Source: Phylloscopus collybita (taxonomy: Eukaryota > Chordata > Aves > Passeriformes > Phylloscopidae). Taken from it: a stretch of DNA of 64,000 nucleotides. Positions 49,001-64,000 of the stretch are shown piece after piece. A program made the translations under genes and the position numbers. The notes under the pieces were generated by a model. The model saw only the letters and a list, made by a program, of their open reading frames with translations, was not told the DNA's origin and did not search any database. Position 1 is the stretch's first letter, and each line of letters starts with the position of its first letter. Location: contig JAJNNQ010000040.1 of the NCBI GenBank assembly GCA_027886175.1, positions 23,394,001 through 23,458,000 on the forward strand, written 5' to 3'.

Positions 49001-49507
49001 GTTACAATATTACGCCTTTTAAGAATAATTACGATCTGAAGATGACTTTTAAACAGTTACTTTGTTTCATACATTTGCTATAGTGTACTGAGATTATGGG
49101 GTACATTTAAGAGGTTTCTAACCTTGCTCTTCTTCTGGTGTTATTGTAGCATGATGACAGAGACGATGGTGTGGATTATTGGGCCAAGAGAGGAAGAGGC
49201 CGTGGTACTTTCCAGCGTGGCAGAGGGCGTTTTAACTTCAAAAAGTCAGGTAGCAGTCCGAAGTGGACACATGACAAATATCAAGGGGATGGAATTGTGG
49301 AAGATGAGGAAGAAACAATTGAGAATAATGAGGAAAAGGACAGACGCAAAGAGGAAAAGGTAAATCAGTCAGTGAATTGCAGATTAGACAGTTCATCTTG
49401 CACTATGCCAAGTAATTGGACGCCTGTAGGGATCACTTGAAATGTTTTTGGAGTTTGGTTATTAACAGTTTACAACAAGACTGTTTTCTTTCTTTCCACA
49501 GGAATAA
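33901..49507 (+). CDS. BCLAF1: BCLAF1, Bcl-2-associated transcription factor 1 (complete, 920 residues)
   Basis: Eleven coding exons join in frame to 2,763 bp (920 codons plus stop), the length of human BCLAF1. The start [16 protein letters not shown] is family-typical. In order: Arg/Ser-rich domain (about 1-160), an [17 protein letters not shown] glycine/arginine stretch near 70, Ser/Pro-rich region (160-310), acidic/charged middle (340-480), the conserved block containing [14 protein letters not shown], a region around 560-660 with [10 protein letters not shown], a serine cluster near 750, and two RGRGR segments near the C-terminus. The family is nuclear and, with THRAP3, acts in splicing, mRNA export and transcription. 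Borders are GT-AG. The neighbour MTFR2 follows in the same direction, as in human. All exons appear intact. Confidence 0.97.
34857..35762 (+). CDS. BCLAF1: BCLAF1 coding exon 2 (large RS/SP exon)
   Basis: 906 bp, residues 35-336. It encodes most of the Arg/Ser domain, the glycine-rich [14 protein letters not shown] stretch and the Ser/Pro region with [20 protein letters not shown]. Acceptor TTTTAG, donor AAAG|GTAAGA. Confidence 0.96.
37164..37835 (+). CDS. BCLAF1: BCLAF1 coding exon 3
   Basis: 672 bp, residues 337-560. It opens with [20 protein letters not shown], then acidic [16 protein letters not shown] and the [14 protein letters not shown] block. Acceptor CCACAG, donor ATAG|GTAAAT. Confidence 0.96.
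37948..38117 (+). CDS. BCLAF1: BCLAF1 coding exon 4
   Basis: 170 bp, residues 561-617. It contains [19 protein letters not shown] and [16 protein letters not shown], the most strongly conserved part shared with THRAP3. The intron before it is only 112 bp. Confidence 0.96.
40774..40879 (+). CDS. BCLAF1: BCLAF1 coding exon 5
   Basis: 106 bp, residues 618-652, with [20 protein letters not shown]. It follows a 2.7-kb intron. Acceptor ACCAACAG, donor ATAG|GTATAT. Confidence 0.95.
41786..41870 (+). CDS. BCLAF1: BCLAF1 coding exon 6
   Basis: 85 bp, residues 653-681, with [16 protein letters not shown]. Ends in phase 0 at an AAA codon before the donor GTAGGT. Confidence 0.95.
42490..42665 (+). CDS. 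BCLAF1: BCLAF1 coding exon 7
   Basis: 176 bp, residues 682-739. Encodes [20 protein letters not shown] and a Lys/Asp/Tyr-rich [12 protein letters not shown] repeat. Acceptor TTTACAG, donor ACAG|GTAAAT. Confidence 0.95.
43809..43989 (+). CDS. BCLAF1: BCLAF1 coding exon 8
   Basis: 181 bp, residues 740-800. A serine cluster ([18 protein letters not shown]) is followed by [16 protein letters not shown]. Ends in phase 0 at the donor GTAAGT, ahead of the optional exon. Confidence 0.95.
44741..44812. repeat. A/C-rich low-complexity tract
   Basis: Runs of CAAAAAAA and CCAAAA in BCLAF1 intron sequence before the optional exon. No coding signal. Confidence 0.8.
47476..47622 (+). CDS. BCLAF1: BCLAF1 coding exon 9 (optional 49-residue cassette)
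   Basis: 147 bp, residues 801-849, phase 0 at both ends. It carries [20 protein letters not shown] and [19 protein letters not shown]. Skipping would remove exactly 49 residues and keep the frame; mammalian BCLAF1 has an isoform lacking this segment. The intron before it is 3.5 kb, and its donor TTG|GTGGGT is weaker than its neighbours, both in keeping with regulated inclusion. Confidence 0.95.
49150..49359 (+). CDS. BCLAF1: BCLAF1 coding exon 10
   Basis: 210 bp, residues 850-919. It begins [19 protein letters not shown], continues with a second Arg/Gly segment and ends in an acidic/basic tail. Acceptor ATTGTAG, donor AAAG|GTAAAT. If not spliced, the frame runs on for 26 codons into the intron. 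Confidence 0.96.
49502..49507 (+). CDS. BCLAF1: BCLAF1 last codon and stop
   Basis: After the acceptor CTTTCCACAG the last exon supplies one Glu codon and TAA. The rest of this exon is 3' UTR. Confidence 0.93.
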   Translation, partial: E

Positions 49508-50415
49508 CCCGGAAGAAAGTCGTAGCTGAAAGAGCAGCTCTTGCACCACCCACACAACATTTTTAATATGTTTTTTGTTGTCAAATGAATGTAAGCATTT
49601 TACTTAAATTTTACTGTTGGAAAGTAGTTTAGAGAGATTGTTTTTGTTTTAAGCCTTTAGAAAAAAATCATGAAATAGTAAACTATGTTAATGATCGTAC
49701 AGGTAGAAAGTAAAATATTTGTAACAACTTTTAAGAAATTTTACTGTTTGTTATATGCAGTGTAATTCTGCTTTGTCCAAATATATGGTCAAGTACAACT
49801 CTAAAAGTTTTGATTCTCCCCTATGTCTGTGTTTTATTCTGAAGTAAACTTACAGCTCTGCACACCTGAAATCTTGGAGCAGCATTTTTTATAAACTGAT
49901 CACTACTTCTCTGTTGCCTTTTTATAAGAATTGTATTTAAGGGTAGTTATCCAGTCACAATATAAGTACAAAGAGTTGTGCAAAATGCTGATTGTATGTT
50001 AGTTCACAAGAATCACATTTACATAGTGACAAACCTGATTCTTATTCTATCCTGCAAGGATGCAGCAAGAATTTTACTTCAGCAGTGAAATCATCACTCT
50101 TCATTATTAGCCTAAGAAATACATATGCATATACAGATTACAGTGAGTTTCAAGTGTATTCCTTGATAGCTTAGTCATCAGCAGATGAAATTGGTGGCAG
50201 TATCAATCTAGCTTATTTTTTTAGCAGTTTGTTTTTACACTTTATTAGAATTGCTTCTTTAATTTCTTTTTGTGGGCTTTCCTCTTTGGGTATGTAATCT
50301 GGCAAGAGTGAGTCAATCACATGTGCAGCATTTGAGTTAAAATGAGAGAACAGGGCAGGAGCAGGTGAGAGGAGAGAAAAAAAACAAAATACCACAAAAT
50401 CTCTGAAAAAATAAA
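49508..50415 (+). other. BCLAF1: BCLAF1 3' UTR (minimum extent)
   Basis: AT-rich sequence after the stop. The first AATAAA I see is at 50410-50415; further signals at 50951-50956 (AATAAA) and 51105-51110 (ATTAAA) could make longer forms. No tail position is visible in genomic DNA. Confidence 0.5.
50410..50415 (+). terminator. BCLAF1: Candidate BCLAF1 poly(A) signal
   Basis: AATAAA about 900 bp after the stop codon; the region just downstream is only weakly GT-rich, so an alternative distal site is possible. Confidence 0.4.
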
Positions 50416-53130
50416 GCAAGATATGTTAAAACCTGAATTGGTAAAGATAATTCATATATACCAGAAGTGTGAGAAATTAATCTTACTTTATTCAACACTG
50501 ATTTCTAATAATTGTGCTGCAAGAATTTTTGTGGCCAAAGTACAGATGTTAAGGGGTTTTTTGTTGGCTTTTTTGTTGGCTTTTTGTTTGTTTTGATAAA
50601 AATTACAAACCCTCAAGGCTTAGTTTTAGTGGTAGGTACACACTTAACCTCTAGAATGTTAAGGATGACAGTAACATACTTGAATTAGGAGAACAAGGAC
50701 ATTCTAATACAGGAAGATTACTTTGTCTCTCTTTCTCAAAATGCTGTATCTAAACTAAATGTTCTGTGGACTTAAAAGTGTAGTTATTCACCCCTTTGAA
50801 TGGCACAGTATCTTTAAAAGTAGGGTTATTTTTAAAACAAAATAATCCTCACTGTAGCTGAAGAAACCATATTTTAGGTTGCACTCGTTTGCCAGCAGCT
50901 GTGTAGAAAAGGAAACAGGAATAATACTTGCCTCCCAATAGTAGTTAGTTAATAAAGAGTCATTCCTTCTTTATGTTTTAAAACATGTAGGCCAAGTAAA
51001 CTGTTGTTGCAAGATCTGCTTGTACATGCACAGCACAAGTTTTAATAGCTGGTTGAAATGACAAACTGAGTATTTCTTCTCAGCAAAGCTCAGACTTTGT
51101 GTATATTAAATTAGAATAAGCAAAAAAGGGAACAAAGCAAACTTGATATCAGGGTCAAAGTCTGTCCTAATGAAGCAAAATTAAGCTTCAGTCTGAAACT
51201 GAACAGGATCAAGATATGCTTGGACTGTCATGACCTTAAAACAGGTAAATTGTATAATTTATGTCAAGTTGAAAGTGGATTGTTAGGGTCTATGTGTCAT
51301 AAAGCAGTACAATTCCTGCAAGATGAGGCAGATTTAAATTTTGTACTTCAACTGAATGTGCAAGGAGATCTGGTAGAGAGACTGCTTTGGTAACAGCATT
51401 TGATACTAGAAACGTGTCTGGAGGTTAGATCATAAAAATCCGTTTTTTGAAATCCCTAATTTCCTTGTAGTTTATCAGAAATGTAATTTGATTACAGAAC
51501 ACATGATGACAGCCACTAACATTTCCCTAAAGAAATTAATTAAAATTAAGAGATAATGTAGTCAAAGATCCAAGTTGCAATCTGTCTCTCTGTGAGAGAT
51601 GTGTAAGAAACAAAGTGAGAATGAAGATCACTTTTTTAATCCAAGTCTAGTGCTTCAGCACTTACTAGTCTTTCAACATGAACAGTGCTAAGAAAAAACA
51701 TTTTTGAGGTTTTCACTTGGTGTTCCGAAGGTAGTTGCATGACCTGTGAATGGAATTTCAGTGCATTTTGTATTTCTCTTGTTAAAAGGTAAAGACTGTC
51801 ATTGGTGGCACAAGGGAAAAATGTGTAGCCATTATGCTAGTATAAAATGTTTAACTGTATTTTGAATTCAGTAATTCATTCTGACTCACTGCTCTTCAGC
51901 AATGAAGCACTTTTTTAAAGACACCATGCAGAGATGAAGTGGATTCACAAAGTTTGAAGCTATCCCAGCAGTTCAGATAAAATCAGGCATACATTTTCCT
52001 AGGCCAAAAAAAAAAGGCCACCAACCAACCTGGAATCCAATAGCTGTACTGTCAGTACAGTGTCCACTTAGTTTCTTGGTTTGAATTTAAATCTCACATC
52101 CTCTTCCCTCCTAGGAACAGTCAGCATTACTGTAACGGTGGGCAGCTATGTAAGAGTGAAGCTTTCCTGCATTGGTTTTGCTAATGCTTTAAAAACAGAG
52201 CTGTCCTTGAGCTTTGACTCAGCTGCAGCATTAAGCCTTGAGCCCTGTGTCACTTCTCTTTGTTTTTTAAAGCTGGCCTGTCACAAGATGCTTTTGTTCA
52301 GAAGATCCTGCAGATCCCTTCTGTACTGTTCAGAGCTGTACCTGCTGACTTGAAGTCTTTAAAGATGAGTTCCCAGCTGCACCTCTCATTCAGTGCAGCT
52401 GGTTACTGGTGCTGCTGTGAAACTAAATTGCTTCAGTTTGGCTGTTGCTTGTGAGACCGGAGCTCTTCCTGGCTTTTCAGGAGAGCTGTGTGTTGTTCCC
52501 CTTCTGTTGGCACATCCCCTTCTTTGGTAAGGTGTTGGAAGAGTAGGTGAGAGGTACTTTTTTTACTTTTTCAAGACAAGTGTAGTAGTTTTTCAAAATA
52601 TCCATTAAAATATTCTGCCCTTCCTCTCCTCAAGCTTAAACTTTCCTTGTCCCCTGAACCCGTTGTATGCTTATACTACAGTCTGTGTTACCAGTACTGC
52701 TCCTCCTTGTGTTTGGTCTGAGAGAATAGGTCATGGATCATTGGCAGGTCATGGATCACAGCAACCAGCAATGCTGCTGTAGGAACTCCAGTACTGACAA
52801 TAACACTGCAGAGGAGGGAAGGTGATCTCCAAACATTGACTGCATAGCTGGAGGAAAAGGGTATTTCTTCTTCTGGTAAAAGCACTGTTAGCACTGCTAA
52901 CTTTCTTGAAGAAGTTTTCAAATTTGCTTGATGAAAACACTAGAAATCTTCCTTACGAGGACGAGAACAAGTGCAGGATTTCAAAGCCAGGTTTCAAAGT
53001 GAAGTCAGGGTAGTCAGTTGTTACTGGGCAGTCGTTTTGTTAAGGATACTTTGTGCGTTTGTTTCAGGTTTCTGAAGTAGTTATGAGTTTGCTACATTCA
53101 TCCTAAAGAGGACCTAAAGCATCTCAGTTT
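50416..53130. other. Intergenic region between BCLAF1 and MTFR2
   Basis: 2.7 kb without recognised exons, RNA genes or mobile elements. Contains a short T/G-rich repetition near 50,555-50,590. The open frame at 52,081-52,353 (90 codons) has no family resemblance. Confidence 0.6.
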
Positions 53131-53338
53131 AGCTCCTTGCCATACAGGCCCTGGTGCATTTCTGCTGTTGCGCGTACTGTGTTCTGCCTTCGCAGAGGCA
53201 GAAGCCACGTTTTCCTTCGACTCCGACCGCTTGGTCAGTCAGGCGTACGGAGCTGGCCGCGGTGCGCCGTGGGCCCCGCGCCGCCCGCATTCCCGGGAGC
53301 GCTCGCTGGGAAGAGGGGCAGGCCCGGGCAGCGCGGCG

Positions 53339-53344
53339 TTCAAA
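53339..53344 (-). promoter_or_regulatory. Possible CHR element
   Basis: TTCAAA on the plus strand, TTTGAA on the minus strand, the core of cell-cycle homology regions bound by DREAM/MuvB. It is upstream of the CCAAT boxes whereas the usual CHR is downstream, so this may be chance. Confidence 0.3.
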
Positions 53345-53389
53345 CCGCTCCCTCCCGACAGCCCCCGCGACGGGCCCGCCCCGCCGCTC

Positions 53390-53426
53390 ATTGGCTCTGC
53401 CGCGGGCATTGCGGCCTTTCTATTGG
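53390..53426 (-). promoter_or_regulatory. Two inverted CCAAT boxes, 32 bp apart
   Basis: ATTGG at 53390-53394 and again at 53422-53426, both reading CCAAT on the minus strand. The 32-bp spacing (three helix turns) is typical of NF-Y sites in G2/M promoters. The second merges into TTGGCGGGG, an E2F-like string. Confidence 0.7.
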
Positions 53427-53441
53427 CGGGGCTGCCGCAGT

Positions 53442-53452
53442 GCCCCGCCCCC
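53442..53452. promoter_or_regulatory. GC box
   Basis: GCCCCGCCCCC, an Sp1/KLF-type site about 100 bp upstream of the MTFR2 ATG. Confidence 0.65.
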
Positions 53453-53549
53453 TGCCGCTAGTGGCTTCGCTCTGGGGGCTGCCGCGGGCTCGGGCTGCGC
53501 GCGGGGAGCGCTGCCCGCGTGCTGGGGGCGAGCGCGGCCTCCGCCCGCC

Positions 53550-62079
<8,530 letters not shown>

Positions 62080-62792
62080 TGGAGGCTTCCAAAGAAATTT
62101 CACTGTGTATAAGTGGTGGGTCCACTTTGAACCTGCTGTAAGGTGCTGTAATGTTATTTTGGAACATACCTTTCCTATGCTGTTGAAGTTTGAGTGTTGC
62201 AGGATTTGTAAAATAATTACCTCTTCCTTCTCTTTGGTTTCTCAGTAGCCAAACTTGTGAATGTGATGCTTTTACAGAAGCACAGAACTGAGAGAAAGCT
62301 TCTGTTGCTATGGAGCAGTGGGAAATTCAAGAAAGCAGTGTGTGTGTGGGGAAAAGAAAGATTTATTGTTGCGGGAGCTGAGGTATATGCTCTCTTTGCA
62401 CTCCAGTGTAAATAACAAGGAAGTGTGAACTTTCTGTTAGTGTGTTACAACTGCTGTATATAATGGTAATACTTTTTCATGAGAGTGGCATAGTTGCCTT
62501 GGTTTTCTTTGCAGTTTGCTGATACAACTCCTTATTCCATGTGTAAACAGTTTTCTAATTTATTTTGGGTCGGGAGATGAACTTTCATGTTTGTGGAACT
62601 TTGTGCTTTAAGTCAATTTCAGGTCATCTATTAAATGCCTGTAATATGAGGGAGTTGCATTCTGAGGTAAAAAAGACTTTGGAGAGAAATCTGCTTGCAC
62701 ACAGTTTAAATTCCATATGTAAGTAAATATTAATTCCTATCTTGACATGTGCATCTGAACTCAGTTTTGTTCACAAGAGCTTATAAAATAAA
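62080..62792 (+). other. MTFR2: MTFR2 3' UTR
   Basis: About 0.7 kb from the stop to the AATAAA signal, without other features. Confidence 0.7.
62787..62792 (+). terminator. MTFR2: MTFR2 poly(A) signal
   Basis: AATAAA followed within 30 bp by a GT-rich stretch (ATGTGTGTGGTAGTGG), the normal arrangement for cleavage and polyadenylation. Confidence 0.7.
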
Positions 62793-64000
62793 ATTCTCTT
62801 TATATTGGATATGTGTGTGGTAGTGGCCTTTTGTGTTGCAGACTCTTTAAGTCTTCTCCTTAAGAAGTGATTATTAGACAAGTTCTTAAATTGCGTTATC
62901 TGAAACTAATTGAAGAGCAGCTTGTATTTTTTTCCTACCAGAGTACCTAATGAAGCCACTTATTTACGAATTTATTATGATCCACTGCCTACAGGAGCTG
63001 CTTTCACCTAATCTTTTGTCTGACAATCCTGATGTATAAAACCCAAATCCTGTCAGACAGTTAAATGTGTCCCTTATATCCCCTGTGTCTTCTATTTCCC
63101 TCCTCACTTACACGGAGTAGACTGACAGCTGCATCCCCTCTTACTCAACTTGCACAGTTGTAAGAAATTAGTGTGCAAATGCCGCACACTTGCATTTTGG
63201 TTTTAAAAATTATCTTTTGACTAAAACTGGAGCTTAAGTGATTTGATACATTATGCTTCTAAAATTTCATTCCTCTAGGCATTTATTTCTTCTGAATTTA
63301 GTAATTATTGAAGTTTATCATATTCTCCCATTCCTTGATTGGTCCGTAGCAGTTTGGCCTTCACTTTCTTCCAGAAGCATTTGCTGCTTTCTCTACCGAA
63401 ACTTGATAATTGCTATGAAATCTGTGCAGAATGTCCAGCTCAGCCCCATACTTGATTTTACCCTTTTCCATCAAAGCTCCTCATTGTCTTTTGTCTGCTG
63501 CTCTGGTCCCTGCTGTACAAGAGCAGCAGGGAGTGACAGTGAAGGAAGTCCATGCGGTGCCTGCTGAAGAGGACATGAGGGCAGGTGAGTCCCAGCGAGC
63601 ACAAGGGCTGTGAGTTGGCTCCCTCTTGCTCAGTGTCTGCAGTCTGGTGAGGTGGTGCGACTCATCTCCTGGTTTATATCAGTGTTCCTAGATCCAGGGG
63701 ATTTTGGAGGTTGTAGCCTTGCTGTTGTGACTGACAAGCAGCATGGAATTCCTTTTTTGAGAGTCTGAATTGTGTGCAAAGTGATACGGTAGTCTCTCTT
63801 TGTCCCCTACATCAGTTGCTTTATGTGACCAACAGTTTCTTCTCTTCATGAAGAACTATTATTTTGGACTCCTTTTGCAATTTTCCTGTTCTCCCTAGGG
63901 TTCATCATTTGACTACAAATTTGGCCAACAGGAGCAGTTTGTGGTGAGAATTTTTGACTTTTTGGAACTGTCTTTTCATTTTAGAAGGGACTTCTAAAAT
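62793..64000. other. Unassigned flank after MTFR2
   Basis: In human the next gene is PDE7B, facing MTFR2. No PDE7B coding exon is visible on the minus strand here; this could be its 3' UTR or intergenic DNA. A short exon-like plus-strand segment near 63,530-63,585 is discussed under rejected items. Confidence 0.5.

Noticed and set aside
63530..63585. Plus-strand segment with QGVTVKEVHAVPAEEDMRA before a good donor (GCAG|GTGAGT)
   Set aside because: The acceptor is poor, no family is recognised, and the gene expected here from human synteny (PDE7B) lies on the other strand.

Overview
The window reads as nuclear DNA of a bird. It has vertebrate GT-AG genes with introns, two CpG-island promoters, CR1 LINE fragments (the dominant avian retroposon, including its typical 3' tail), few other interspersed repeats, and the gene pair BCLAF1-MTFR2. 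That pair is also adjacent and co-oriented on human chromosome 6q23. There are no bacterial-style operons, rRNA or CRISPR.

Region 1 (about 3.0-18.0 kb, minus strand) holds a multi-exon gene for an armadillo-repeat protein that looks like a vertebrate counterpart of fungal Vac8. Seven exons can be chained in frame from an ATG (306 codons). They start with a Gly2/Cys5/Cys8 N-terminus suited to myristoylation and palmitoylation, followed by consecutive armadillo repeats. Four of these exons carry one 40-41 residue repeat each. A further repeat exon and a possible last exon lie at 3.0-3.4 kb. The roughly four repeats expected in between are not present in this sequence. I know no named mammalian gene for this protein at this locus.

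Region 2 (18.0-25.6 kb) is intergenic. It holds simple repeats, a 14-bp perfect hairpin, a decayed CR1 element and then the BCLAF1 CpG island with YY1- and ETS-type motifs.

Region 3 (25.3-50.4 kb, plus strand) is BCLAF1, an arginine/serine-rich nuclear RNA-processing and transcription factor. Its complete 920-codon reading frame lies in 11 coding exons (33,901-49,507), behind an 8.3-kb first intron. One exon is exactly 147 bp and phase 0 on both sides, and corresponds to the known optional 49-residue segment.

Region 4 (53.2-62.8 kb, plus strand) is MTFR2 (mitochondrial fission regulator 2), complete with 365 codons in seven exons. Its CpG-island promoter has two inverted CCAAT boxes 32 bp apart, the layout of a G2/M cell-cycle promoter. 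The last 1.2 kb contains nothing that I can assign.

The three genes do not form a pathway. BCLAF1 acts in the nucleus, MTFR2 at mitochondria, and the Vac8-like protein probably at membranes through N-terminal lipids. Exon borders come from reading frame, splice consensus and protein family resemblance; no alignment program was run.
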